From Bacteroidota bacterium (GTDB taxonomy: Bacteria > Bacteroidota > Bacteroidia > Chitinophagales > LD1), in assembly GCA_018267365.1 (NCBI GenBank), contig JAFDYQ010000013.1, positions 1 to 64,000 of the forward strand: 64,000 bases of DNA, written 5' to 3'. A program made the translations under genes and the position numbers. The notes beneath the pieces were generated by a model. That model ran no database searches, was not told the origin of the DNA, and saw only the letters and a program-made list of their open reading frames with translations. Positions 18,147-26,516 of the stretch are shown in pieces (the first letter of the stretch is position 1; each line of letters begins with the position of its first letter).

Positions 18147-19505
18147 ATGAACGCAAGGAAGATCATAGTATCGGGCATCATAGCAGCGCTGGCGCTGGGC
18201 AGTATGGCACAGGACGTGAAGGTACTGACGCTGGAGCAGGCCCGCACCCTCGGCATAGAGAAGGCCACACAAGTGCTGAAGAGCAATAATAATGTACGCA
18301 TCACGGGTGCGCAGCTCATGTACGCCTACGGCCAGTTTCTGCCGGACCTGGGGTTCAATGCAGCCTATACCTACAATGCGGGCAAGAACCTCTTCACCGC
18401 AGCCGGTCTCAGCGTCATAGACTCCCGTCAGAATCTGCTCAACTATCAGCTGGTCAGTACCATCAATATCTTTAACGGGCTGAATGACTACTCACAGCTC
18501 AGGTCTGCCATGCTCACCAAGAATGCTGCCGGCTTTAACCTCGACCGGGCCAAACAGCAGATCAGCCTCGATGTGGCGCAGAGCTACCTGCAGGTAGTGC
18601 TGGACAAGCGCGTGATGGAGGCCGCACGTGAGAATCTGAATGCCTCGCTACAGCGGGAGGCGCAGCTACGCGAGCTGACCAATGTGGGCCGCCGTGCCGT
18701 GGTAGACCTCTACCAGCAGCAGGCCCTGACCAGTAGTGACAGCCTATTCTACATCCAGAGTCAGACCAAGGCCAAGAATGACAAGATACTCCTGCTGCGC
18801 AAAATACTGATATCGCAGACGGATGCCTATGAGGTGGCTGACTATACCCCGGGTGAAACTACCTCCGGCATAGAGGGGCAAAATATAAACGATCTCGTAG
18901 CGCAGGGCATAGACACACGCCCGGACCTGAAGGCGGCGCAGGCACAGATCAAGATATCAGAGTGGAATATCCGCCAGTACCGCAGCGGCTTTCTGCCAAA
19001 GCTCAATCTGGTGGCCGGCCTCATATCTAATGGCGGCTACCTGGACAGGCTCTATGTCAATGGCACGGACTATCTGGCTACACACCAGCAGCAGCCACTG
19101 GGCCAGGCGCTATTCGGCCAGGTGTATGGCTCCGTGGGCCTCAATCTCTCGTGGAAGATATTTGACAAAGGCCTGACCAGGACAAATGTAGACATAGCCA
19201 GGGTCAATATGGACAATGCCCGTATAGACGAGGCAGACCTGGAGGTGCAGATATCCTCAGATATCCGGCAGGCGTACAATGACTACCTCGATGCCCTCGC
19301 GCAGATCAGCACGACCAATAGGGGCCTCTTTGCCGCCAGCCAGGCCTACGATGCGGTGAAGGGCCGCTACGACCTCGGCTCTGCCAACTTCGTAGAACTC
19401 TCCAACGCGCAGGCCACACTGCTGCAGGCACGTATCAACAAGGCGCAGGCCGCCATCAAGCTGGAGCTTCAGAAGAATATCATCAACTACTATCTGGGTA
19501 GGTAA
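18147..19505 (+). CDS. TolC-like outer-membrane efflux protein
   Basis: 452 residues with a signal peptide (about 1-21) and two repeats of long helices typical of the OEP family (for example LDVAQSYLQVVLDKRVMEAA and the C-terminal helix pair). It forms the trimeric exit duct of the RND pump. Third and last gene of the operon. The TAA stop is itself the start of a 24-unit heptamer array. Confidence 0.92.
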   Translation: MNARKIIVSGIIAALALGSMAQDVKVLTLEQARTLGIEKATQVLKSNNNVRITGAQLMYAYGQFLPDLGFNAAYTYNAGKNLFTAAGLSVIDSRQNLLNYQLVSTINIFNGLNDYSQLRSAMLTKNAAGFNLDRAKQQISLDVAQSYLQVVLDKRVMEAARENLNASLQREAQLRELTNVGRRAVVDLYQQQALTSSDSLFYIQSQTKAKNDKILLLRKILISQTDAYEVADYTPGETTSGIEGQNINDLVAQGIDTRPDLKAAQAQIKISEWNIRQYRSGFLPKLNLVAGLISNGGYLDRLYVNGTDYLATHQQQPLGQALFGQVYGSVGLNLSWKIFDKGLTRTNVDIARVNMDNARIDEADLEVQISSDIRQAYNDYLDALAQISTTNRGLFAASQAYDAVKGRYDLGSANFVELSNAQATLLQARINKAQAAIKLELQKNIINYYLGR

Positions 19506-19671
19506 GAGGCAAGAACCAAGAGCTGAGAACCAAGAGCTGAGAACCAAGAGGCAAGAATCAAGAATCAAGAAGCAAGGGTCAGGAATCGAGAATCAAGAAT
19601 CAAGAGTCAAGAACCAAGAGCCAAGAATCAAGAACTGAGAAGCAAGAGTCTGGAACCAAGAACTGAGAACC
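19504..19671. repeat. 24 tandem degenerate heptamers (AAGAAYC)
   Basis: Exactly 24 consecutive 7-base units, such as AAGAATC, AAGAACC, GAGAACC and AAGAGTC, with no slip in register. The array begins inside the stop codon of the tolC-like gene. On the minus strand it creates a spurious Leu/Ser/Trp-rich open frame, which should not be annotated. Confidence 0.95.
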
Positions 19672-19760
19672 ACTGTATCTTTTTTGCAGTAAGACAGTCT
19701 GCCTCTGTAAGGGAAAACCGCCTTAACCCTTTTTTCGTTTATCTATCGGGCAGATGGTAT

Positions 19761-19768
19761 TACATTTG
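19761..19768 (+). promoter_or_regulatory. Probable -7 box of the glutathione peroxidase gene
   Basis: TACATTTG fits TAnnTTTG and lies 32 bases before the ATG. No exact TTTG is found 19-20 bases upstream, though a T-rich stretch ending in CGTTT is nearby. Confidence 0.5.
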
Positions 19769-19800
19769 CCGCAGGCAAAATCACATAAACATCTATAAAC

Positions 19801-20340
19801 ATGAAAAGCATCCTCCTCGCACTCCTCCTGCTGGCCGCGCCGGCATCCAAGACGATCTATGACTTTAAAATGAAAGACATAGACGGCAAAGAGACCTCTC
19901 TGGCCTCCTACAAGGGCAAAGTGGTCCTGATAGTCAACGTGGCCTCCCTCTGTGGTAATACGCCACAGTACAAAGACATACAGGCTACCTACCTCAAGTA
20001 TAAGGACAAGGGCCTCGTCGTCCTTGGCTTTCCGGCCAATAACTTTATGGGGCAGGAGCCGGGCAGCAATGAGAAGATCAAGAACTTCTGCTCTACGGAG
20101 TACCATGTGACCTTCCCCATGTTTAGCAAGATATCTGTGAAGGGCAAGGATATAGATCCGCTGTACAAGTACCTGACGGAGAAATCTGAGAATGGTGTGA
20201 TAGACGCTCCGGTCAAGTGGAACTTCCAGAAATTTCTCATAGGCAAAGACGGCCATGTGATCGCCAGCTATGCCCCCGGCACGCTGATCACCTCTCCTGA
20301 GATGGTGAAGGGTATCGAGACGGCGCTGGCAGCTAAATAG
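19801..20340 (+). CDS. Thiol-dependent glutathione peroxidase-family protein
   Basis: 179 residues, a GPx-fold peroxidase reducing H2O2 or lipid hydroperoxides, probably with thioredoxin. The peroxidatic Cys is C51 in NVASLCGNTPQY, with the conserved Gln in GQEPGSN and Trp-Asn in VKWNFQKFL. A second Cys, C97, lies 46 residues later, the spacing of resolving Cys in plant/yeast-type GPx, supporting a two-Cys thiol mechanism. A short hydrophobic N terminus (MKSILLALLLLAAPAS) suggests export. Monocistronic, with a promoter box and a terminator. Confidence 0.9.
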   Translation: MKSILLALLLLAAPASKTIYDFKMKDIDGKETSLASYKGKVVLIVNVASLCGNTPQYKDIQATYLKYKDKGLVVLGFPANNFMGQEPGSNEKIKNFCSTEYHVTFPMFSKISVKGKDIDPLYKYLTEKSENGVIDAPVKWNFQKFLIGKDGHVIASYAPGTLITSPEMVKGIETALAAK

Positions 20341-20428
20341 TCTGTTGGCAGGTGTTGGTAGGCTGGTGGCTGGATGAACAGACGCTGATCAACCGACTTT
20401 CAAAGAACATTTTCTTTATCGACTGAAG

Positions 20429-20453
20429 AGGATCGCTGCGGCGGTCCTTTTTT
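20429..20453 (+). terminator. Terminator of the glutathione peroxidase gene
   Basis: Stem AGGATCGC/GGCGGTCCT around a three-base loop (with G-U pairs), followed by a run of six T. It lies 88 bases after the peroxidase stop and 9 bases before the stop of the converging gene. Confidence 0.65.
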
Positions 20454-20461
20454 GTGTTATG

Positions 20462-21172
20462 TCAGTCGAAATAGGTATAAGAAGTGATCAAAGCACGCTG
20501 CGCCGTAGATTGTATCTCTTTTGTTATTCGTTTCTGACTATCATATTCATATGTATAGTATACGGTCAATGGGTCGGAGTTTGGTCGGTTTTCTGTGCGG
20601 GACTTTAACAGATGTGCGTTTCGTCTGCCGTATAGCTCCCATCCAAAATCTCTGGTATCTATATCCGGATAATAAGCGTAGGTGGTAGTATGATTCATGT
20701 TGGTGTCTCTGGCTATCCAGTAGCTTTTGACTATGTCGCCGTTTACTATCTCGTTTATCTGTATGCCATATCTATTTTTAGTTCTGACCCTAAAACCAGC
20801 GCTGTCGTACTCATACATTTCTCCTGATTTCAACCTCACTATATAGCCTTGATTGTTTAGGCTGCCACTTACCTTATGAATTGCGGTATCCTTGTATCTG
20901 ATTATAAAGCTGTGAGGTGTATAATGCAACGTGGCGTATGTGGTATCCCGTTTGCCGATGTCTGAGGTGTCCTGAGGATTTGCAAGCTGGCTGTGGATGT
21001 AAGATATTATGCGTCCGGACTTGCCGTAGACATTTTCTTTGGTGAAGAAAAATATCGAATCATTCGAGATATTTGTCTCTGACCTGATCCTGTGATCGTT
21101 CTTGCCGCCTGCCAAACAGGTGTACATGCTCAGGAGCGTAAGAAGCAAAATGAACATAGTACCTTTCATCAT
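20462..21172 (-). CDS. Secreted protein with YD-repeat-like strands, function unknown
   Basis: About 236 residues with a signal peptide (MKGTMFILLLTLLSMYTCLAG; the second Met may be the true start). The mature part is beta-rich and Tyr/Asp-rich, with phrases such as YEYDSAGFRVRTKNRYG and YYTYEYDSQKRITKEIQ that recall RHS/YD-type repeats common in small Bacteroidota exported proteins. The Cys at position about 19 is not in a good lipobox. No enzymatic motif. It converges with the glutathione peroxidase gene. Confidence 0.6.
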   Translation of the reverse strand: MMKGTMFILLLTLLSMYTCLAGGKNDHRIRSETNISNDSIFFFTKENVYGKSGRIISYIHSQLANPQDTSDIGKRDTTYATLHYTPHSFIIRYKDTAIHKVSGSLNNQGYIVRLKSGEMYEYDSAGFRVRTKNRYGIQINEIVNGDIVKSYWIARDTNMNHTTTYAYYPDIDTRDFGWELYGRRNAHLLKSRTENRPNSDPLTVYYTYEYDSQKRITKEIQSTAQRALITSYTYFD

Positions 21173-21234
21173 AGTCCTGATATCTCACACGGTCTTTTGT
21201 ACGCTGCTATTGTAAGCCGCAAAGTATTGCGGCT

Positions 21235-21864
21235 CTACTGCTTCAGCGTCTTGAGGTAGGCTATCACGCCATTCAGCTGGTCATCTGGCAGGGGGAAGGC
21301 GCTCATACCGCCCTTGCCGTGGAGGATGATGTCCTTCTGCTGGTCGTCGGTCAGTGTGGTGATTTTGAGGTTCTTGGCACCTGCCAGCTGCGCATCACCG
21401 GCATCGCCATGGCAGGCTACGCACTTGGCTGTGTACACCTCTTTGCCTACAGCTACAGGATCGCCGGCTACAGTGCTCGTGTCTACAGGGGCTTTATCTT
21501 CTTTCTTGTACTTGGCCTTATTCATCTCGGCCAGGCCATAGGCACCTACGAGCAGCAGTACCGCTACGATAGCCATAGGCTTGATATTGCGCCGGAAACC
21601 GATGATGGCGATAGGTATAGAGGCAAATACCATGGCTATCTTGATCCACATGGTGGCAGACAGAGACGGACCCGCATAGATCATGTAGAAGCCCGACAGC
21701 ATAAAGAGCAGCGCGACCAGCATCTCTGCTATACGCGTCTTGGCGGTATAGGCGGCGAGGGTGTCTTTCTTATTGCTGAGCAGCAAGAAGGTCTTCCAGA
21801 CATAGTGCACGAGGAAAGCCGTGACGAGTACGCGGTGGGCGACGACTACAAAGTGATAATCCAT
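21235..21864 (-). CDS. Membrane-anchored c-type cytochrome
   Basis: 209 residues. Four membrane segments fill residues 5-28, 45-65, 72-90 and 97-112, then a linker and a class I cytochrome c domain with haem-binding CVACH at 148-152 and a probable axial Met at 187 (GGMSAF). The N-terminal half looks like an invasion-protein/SirB-like four-helix membrane domain, so this may be a fusion carrying the haem on the periplasmic side. No oxidase subunits are nearby; its redox partner is unknown. Confidence 0.8.
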   Translation of the reverse strand: MDYHFVVVAHRVLVTAFLVHYVWKTFLLLSNKKDTLAAYTAKTRIAEMLVALLFMLSGFYMIYAGPSLSATMWIKIAMVFASIPIAIIGFRRNIKPMAIVAVLLLVGAYGLAEMNKAKYKKEDKAPVDTSTVAGDPVAVGKEVYTAKCVACHGDAGDAQLAGAKNLKITTLTDDQQKDIILHGKGGMSAFPLPDDQLNGVIAYLKTLKQ

Positions 21865-21884
21865 AGTGAGTGACTTTTGTCATA

Positions 21885-21892
21885 CAAATGTA
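21885..21892 (-). promoter_or_regulatory. Probable -7 box of the cytochrome gene
   Basis: On the minus strand the sequence reads TACATTTG, fitting TAnnTTTG, 20 bases before the ATG. No exact TTTG lies at the expected -33 distance. Confidence 0.45.
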
Positions 21893-22109
21893 AAAATGTG
21901 CGGGAGATATGTGGTAGCAGGCACCTCTAAATCTCCCCGAAGGGTAGACTTTAACAGCCGGGGTGTTGGTGGATTGCTTTTTCAAATCCCCCGGCCTGCC
22001 GGCCTGCCCCCTGTAGAAGGGGGAGTGTCAACAATGCGACCCTGTGGGTGGGGGAGCGGGACGATGTGGTGTAGTGTCTGGCCTGTTCGCTGCCTTACCA
22101 CTCCCTGCC

Positions 22110-22129
22110 CCTGCCACCGTCAGGCAGGC
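22110..22129. repeat. 20-bp interspersed element, copy 3
   Basis: Core GCCACCGTCAGGCAGG, closely matching 16-35 and 1598-1617. It is followed directly by a CTCTCCTAAAATAGGAGAG hairpin, the same arrangement as at the left end of the window. Confidence 0.65.
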
Positions 22130-22163
22130 TCTCCTAAAATAGGAGAGGGTAACAGCCGATGTA

Positions 22164-22207
22164 CTCTGCTAGTAGTGACAGGTCGCGACCTGTCACTACT
22201 AGCAGAG
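22164..22207. repeat. 44-bp perfect palindrome, probable terminator of the S41 peptidase gene
   Basis: Both halves are exact reverse complements around GGTCG|CGACC (left arm CTCTGCTAGTAGTGACA...). It starts nine bases past the stop of the minus-strand S41 peptidase gene. It lacks a loop and a U-run, so it is either an interspersed repeat that can act as a 3' stem-loop or a protein-binding site. Confidence 0.8.
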
Positions 22208-22216
22208 CGGATCCTT

Positions 22217-23857
22217 TTACTTCCTCACTACCTTCAGGGCTTTTTCTACTACTTTGTCGTCCTGATTGAGCACGTAGTAGAAGCCGTCTGTCTGCCACTT
22301 CTGCTTGGCGAGGTAGGCTTTGATAAACTGGCCCACTTTGCTGTCCAGCTTGGCGTAGCGCTTCTCGTCCAGCTGTACGCTGTCCTTATTCAGATAGGTC
22401 TTAAACTCTGCTTTCAGCGAGGCCGGTACTGTGTAGTGGGTATTGAAGTCGGGTAGTGTCTTGTACTGGTCCAGCATATGCGGATCTGCCGAGTAGTGGC
22501 TGTAGATAAACTCCGGTATCATGACGCGGATGCGGTACAGATAGTCAAAGTCCTCCGTGGTATCGAGCGGTACGAAGATGTCCGGCTTGATACCGCCGCC
22601 GCCGTAGACCACGCGGCCCTGGGCAGTGTGATAGACTGTCGTGTCGCGGATCATGCTGCTATCCTCGTGTACGAACTCGCCCTTCTTGTAGCGGTCTGAT
22701 ATCTCGTTGTAGTACTCCTCGGTACCCTTGTCATAGGAGCGCTGGATACAGCGGCCCGATGGGGTGTAGTAGCGCGCTACGGTCAGGCGCAGGGCAGAAC
22801 CGTCAGGTAGCTCATACTGCTCCTGCACGAGTCCCTTGCCGAATGAGGTGCGGCCTATGATGGTGCCGCGGTCCCAGTCCTGTATGGCGCCGGAGAGGAT
22901 CTCAGAGGCCGAGGCAGAGCCCTGGTCTATGAGTACGGCCAGCTTGCCATTCTCAAACTCGCCGGGACGGGTGGAGCGGTACTCTACTTTCTCTACAGAT
23001 TTGCCCTTGGTGTAGACGATCAGCTTCTCATCGTCCAGCAGGTCATCTGCTATCTCAGTGGCGGCATTGAGGTAGCCGCCGGGATTCTGGCGCAGGTCTA
23101 TCACGAGTTTGGTCATGCCCTGGGCGCGCAGTTCCTTCAGCTTCTTGTGAAACTCCTGATAGGTAGTAGCGCTGAAGCGGTTGATCTTGATATAGCCCGT
23201 AGTGGCGTCCATCATGTAGCCGGCGTCTATGCTATACAGCGGTATCTTGTCGCGCTTGATATTAAACACTTTCAGCCCTTTCTGGCCACTACGCATGATG
23301 CTCACGCGCACGGTAGTGCCGCCGGGGCCGCGCAGTTTGTGTATCACATCTTCATTTTTGATCTTGATGCCTGCTACGGTGGTGTCGTTGATCTTTACGA
23401 TACGGTCGCCGGCGTGTATGCCTACGAGCTCTGACGGGCCGCCGCTGATGGCAGAGACCACGGTGATGGTATCCTGCACGAGAAAGAACTCGATGCCCAC
23501 GCCTTCAAAATTGCCCTCCAGTGACTCATTGGTCTGCTCAAGGTCTTTCTTTGGGATATAGACGGAGTGCGGATCGAGGGTGGTGAGCATTTTCTCAATG
23601 GCGTTGTCTTCCAGCTGCTCAGTATTGACGGTGTCTACATACTTCAGCTTGATAAAGCTGATGACGTCGTCCAGTTTGTCATACTTGCCACTGCCTTTGG
23701 CCAGGGGTACACGCTTGCCGCTGGTCACGTGGGCTACGACGAAACCCATGAGTACACCAAACACGATCAGAAGGGCATATATCAGTGGGGCAAAGGGATT
23801 AGAACTGCGGCGCGGCTCGCCCGGCCTGTAGCTCTGGTAGTCTTTAAATTCGTCCAT
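22217..23857 (-). CDS. C-terminal processing peptidase (S41/CtpA family)
   Basis: 546 residues: an N-terminal membrane anchor (about 26-46), a helical N-domain, a PDZ domain (about 105-190, with EGVGIEF and HAGDRIVKIND), and an S41 protease core with nucleophile Ser in GSASASEILSGA and general-base Lys in SFGKGLVQEQ. It is a periplasmic tail-specific protease that trims or degrades exported proteins by their C termini. Length is normal for Bacteroidota CTPs. Monocistronic, followed by a 44-base palindrome. Confidence 0.93.
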   Translation of the reverse strand: MDEFKDYQSYRPGEPRRSSNPFAPLIYALLIVFGVLMGFVVAHVTSGKRVPLAKGSGKYDKLDDVISFIKLKYVDTVNTEQLEDNAIEKMLTTLDPHSVYIPKKDLEQTNESLEGNFEGVGIEFFLVQDTITVVSAISGGPSELVGIHAGDRIVKINDTTVAGIKIKNEDVIHKLRGPGGTTVRVSIMRSGQKGLKVFNIKRDKIPLYSIDAGYMMDATTGYIKINRFSATTYQEFHKKLKELRAQGMTKLVIDLRQNPGGYLNAATEIADDLLDDEKLIVYTKGKSVEKVEYRSTRPGEFENGKLAVLIDQGSASASEILSGAIQDWDRGTIIGRTSFGKGLVQEQYELPDGSALRLTVARYYTPSGRCIQRSYDKGTEEYYNEISDRYKKGEFVHEDSSMIRDTTVYHTAQGRVVYGGGGIKPDIFVPLDTTEDFDYLYRIRVMIPEFIYSHYSADPHMLDQYKTLPDFNTHYTVPASLKAEFKTYLNKDSVQLDEKRYAKLDSKVGQFIKAYLAKQKWQTDGFYYVLNQDDKVVEKALKVVRK

Positions 23858-24577
23858 CGTATCTTTTAGAGGCGCTAAAAATAGTATAGATTTTCAAAGC
23901 GTGTGCCATATTGAGGAATATAGTGGCTTTGGGTATTGGACGGAACGTGATGGTGATACATTGCGCATACGGCGGTTTCTAGCTTGTTTTTAGGATTATT
24001 TAAAGAACATTTATACGACACAACAAGTTCGCTACCGTCCCTTTGTCTTGATACAAAAGGACCAAAAAATCAAGGCTTTGCACACTATGCCTAAAACAAA
24101 TGCACCTACCGCTGCAGGTCAAACTCGCCGTTTGCTACGGTTGTTTAGGCATAAATGTCTGTCACCGCACCCCCGTGATGCTGTGAGATGGCCCAAACAG
24201 TGACCGCCAACCTTGCTATGCGACGCAGTTGTTTCTTCACAGCAAACTGCCCTAGGCCGGAAAGCAACTGCCATTAGCAACAGTCAATGACCTGATGGCA
24301 TAGAGGAAAGCGATTATCTGCGTATGTTGACCTTGGCTATAGTGATATTGTGGGTCTGCAGTTATGATCTTGTCGCTTTGCCGCAGGCCAGTGTTAATTG
24401 GACACGGAGATATTCATAGGTCTTGCAGCGGATGAATGGCTAGTGGTGGTGATGCAAAAGTCTGCAAAATGTATGAGGTTTGGTGCGGGAGTTATTGACA
24501 AAGCGGGTTTTGAGGATAAGTTTTATTGGGGCTAAAGTGATGTAATATAGGTGTCTGTAGAAATGCTATAGGATCAA

Positions 24578-24609
24578 ACAAAAAAGCCACTCCTCAATCG
24601 GAGTGGCTT
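24578..24609 (-). terminator. Terminator of the DUF4139 protein gene
   Basis: Stem AAGCCACTCC (24584-24593) and GGAGTGGCTT (24600-24609). Read on the minus strand it is followed by a U-run. It lies about 55 bases after the stop of the gene at 24663-26264. Confidence 0.85.
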
Positions 24610-24627
24610 CACAAGCCTGTATTAAAG

Positions 24628-24648
24628 TTCCTCTCCTTCGGAGAGGGA
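24628..24648. repeat. CCTCTCC hairpin repeat (empty site)
   Basis: CCTCTCC-TTCGGA-GAGGGA. The related repeat at 26463-26513 carries 19 extra bases between TTCGGA and GAGGGA. It continues into TTTAGGGTGAGGTG, which abuts the stop of the DUF4139 protein gene. Confidence 0.6.
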
Positions 24649-24662
24649 TTTAGGGTGAGGTG

Positions 24663-26264
24663 TTAGTCTATCTGCACCCGATAGCTCTTCGGATACTTCA
24701 CAGTATACGAGAGGCGTTCTTTTTGTTCTTTGCCTGCAGGTATAGTGAGCTTCCAGGTCACCTTACCGGTTTCGTTATCACGCGTAGCGCCATCGTGGCT
24801 GATGTCGTCTATAGAGATATCTTTGTCGGTGGTCACAGGCACCTGGTCTTCTATCGTGATATTGATCGGGAACTTCTTATTGTTCCTCACAGATATCTCA
24901 AAGGAAGCCGCTGCCGTCTTCTTGTCAGACAGGATCACGCGCTTGTTGTAGTCTTTCACCTGCTTGCGCTCTACGGTGATGCCTTTGTCTACGCCCAGGG
25001 AGAGATTGAGCGTATCATCTGTATTGGCCAGGCTAAAGGCGGTCTTGCCCGTATAGGTACCCTCGTAGTAGAGATTGACCTCACCGTCCATCAGATTGTA
25101 GTCGAGCCAGTTTGGTATATGTGCCATCAGGAATGCTTTCTTCTCATGCTTAGGCACGCAGAAGTACTCAAACGAAGCCGGTATCTCCTGAGACTTCATA
25201 TCTACGGCGCGTATCTGACCATCATTCACCACCGTATATGGCGTAGCCAGTTCAAAGCTGATGCTGGTGGCGTTTTGTGTCTGTGGTGTATAGTTCACGT
25301 TACCCTGCGCTGAAAGGTAATTAGCATCATCTTTCAATGCCTTTTTATAGCTGCTGACTACTACTTCGTTGAATCTGGCAGCCGGGGCCGCAGGGTATGC
25401 CACTATCAGATTTCTCAGCCACAGTGGATTCAGTACCGGCGCTATACCCGACTCATTCGGGTTGCCATTGGAGAAGGCGATGCGCACATCCTTCCACTGC
25501 TCTCCGGTATTCTGCCATACGTTGGCTTTGTACTTTAGCGTGAGTGGTTTATTGATATCATCCACATACAGATCATAGGACGGGTTCCAGCCGGCATTAT
25601 TGACCACATAGCTGAGCGTAAAGTCTCCCGTAGCGCCGGCCTCCGATTGTATGGTCACTACCACGTCCATGGTAGAGGTCTCGGTATTGGCATTGAGCGC
25701 GGATATCTGCTGATTGATACGGTTGATGCTGTCCTGTTCTTTCTGTATGCGCTCGTTGTAGTCTATCTCGTTAAACTTCAGGTCGCGCAGGCGGGTGCGG
25801 TGCAGGTCCAGCACGGCTGCCAGGTCCGCGGCTTTGAGGCCCGTATTATCGCCACCTACTTTATAGTTGGCCTCCAGCAGCTTCTCCTCTTCGGTATAGA
25901 TGCTGAGTGTAGCTCGGTCGCGGGTTTGCTGTTTCTCCCATACCTTGCGGGAGGTTTCGAGCGCCTCTATATCCTTGCGCTTCTCCTGGTCATGCATCTT
26001 ATTGGCCACGGGAGATACGGACAGGATCGTGAAGCCACCGCTGGCCTCCACGCGCAGGCTGCTCTGGTCCATGTAGGGAGAGATACCGGTGAAGGTCAGC
26101 TCACTGCGCCCCGCGCCGATAGAGGCCTGTGTGGTGCGGGTCACCTGTGCGCCCTGCGGGAAGACCGTGACGCGTGTCACCTTTGAGGAGATGTTCTTTT
26201 CGATCGTTTGTGCTGTAGCAGCAGTCGTAGCGAGTAGCGCTACCAGGAGGATGGATACTTTCAT
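24663..26264 (-). CDS. DUF4139 (MuiA-like) exported protein
   Basis: 533 residues with a signal peptide (1-18). An N-terminal DUF4140-like domain (VTRVTVFPQGAQVTRTTQ, about 28-110), a coiled-coil middle (about 85-200, rich in Glu/Lys/Arg/Leu) and a C-terminal DUF4139 beta-rich domain (about 200-533) match the mucoidy inhibitor MuiA family. Members are exported proteins of unknown molecular role. Monocistronic, with a good terminator. Confidence 0.8.
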   Translation of the reverse strand: MKVSILLVALLATTAATAQTIEKNISSKVTRVTVFPQGAQVTRTTQASIGAGRSELTFTGISPYMDQSSLRVEASGGFTILSVSPVANKMHDQEKRKDIEALETSRKVWEKQQTRDRATLSIYTEEEKLLEANYKVGGDNTGLKAADLAAVLDLHRTRLRDLKFNEIDYNERIQKEQDSINRINQQISALNANTETSTMDVVVTIQSEAGATGDFTLSYVVNNAGWNPSYDLYVDDINKPLTLKYKANVWQNTGEQWKDVRIAFSNGNPNESGIAPVLNPLWLRNLIVAYPAAPAARFNEVVVSSYKKALKDDANYLSAQGNVNYTPQTQNATSISFELATPYTVVNDGQIRAVDMKSQEIPASFEYFCVPKHEKKAFLMAHIPNWLDYNLMDGEVNLYYEGTYTGKTAFSLANTDDTLNLSLGVDKGITVERKQVKDYNKRVILSDKKTAAASFEISVRNNKKFPINITIEDQVPVTTDKDISIDDISHDGATRDNETGKVTWKLTIPAGKEQKERLSYTVKYPKSYRVQID

Positions 26265-26462
26265 ACTTGTGTGTGTTTAGTGGATCAATGCTTATCACCG
26301 CAGTGATATACACCAAGACTATGGTCGCGCCAAAGTTCCATAAAATCCCCCGACACCACGTCACGCTATTGTGATTTTTTTAGAAATAGCCGAAGACGTA
26401 CTTAGATAGCTGCTAAGCAGAAGCGATTTTTCGGACTTTATCTGAAAGGGAATATATCCAAG

Positions 26463-26513
26463 TTCCTCTCCTTCGGACAACTTGTCCGCTGCGGCGGAGG
26501 GATCCAAGGAGAG
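26463..26513. repeat. CCTCTCC hairpin repeat with 19-bp insertion (filled site)
   Basis: Same outer hairpin as at 24628-24648 (CCTCTCC...GGAGAGG), but 19 bases from 26478 to 26496 are inserted between TTCGGA and GAGGGA. The insert creates the palindrome GGACAACTTGTCC followed by GCTGCGGCGG. The repeat ends next to the stop of the gene at 26517-27938. Confidence 0.65.
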
Positions 26514-26516
26514 GTG

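Larger units (their letters stand above)
21893..22216. other. Repeat-filled intergenic region
   Basis: Contains a CCCCC/GGGGG-type hairpin with a CCGGCCTGCCGGCCTG core near 21990-22025, a 20-base interspersed element (22110-22129), a CTCTCCT/AGGAGAG hairpin (about 22130-22149) and a 44-base perfect palindrome (22164-22207). No gene is visible. Confidence 0.7.
23858..24662. other. 0.8-kb gene-free interval with an interspersed inverted repeat
   Basis: No supported gene on either strand. At about 24030-24180 lies a non-coding block starting CCCTTTGTCTTGATACAAAAGG and containing the nested inverted repeats ATGCCTAAAACAA (24087-24099) with TTGTTTAGGCAT (24141-24152), and CAAAC/GTTTG inside. I have a memory, not a database result, of similar blocks being dispersed in Bacteroidota genomes. 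A terminator and a CTCTCC hairpin lie at its right end. Confidence 0.6.

Noticed and set aside
19257-19568. Minus-strand open frame rich in Leu/Ser/Trp over the heptamer array
   Set aside because: It is created by reading the 7-base repeats in reverse and by overlap with the tolC-like gene; no signal or family resemblance.
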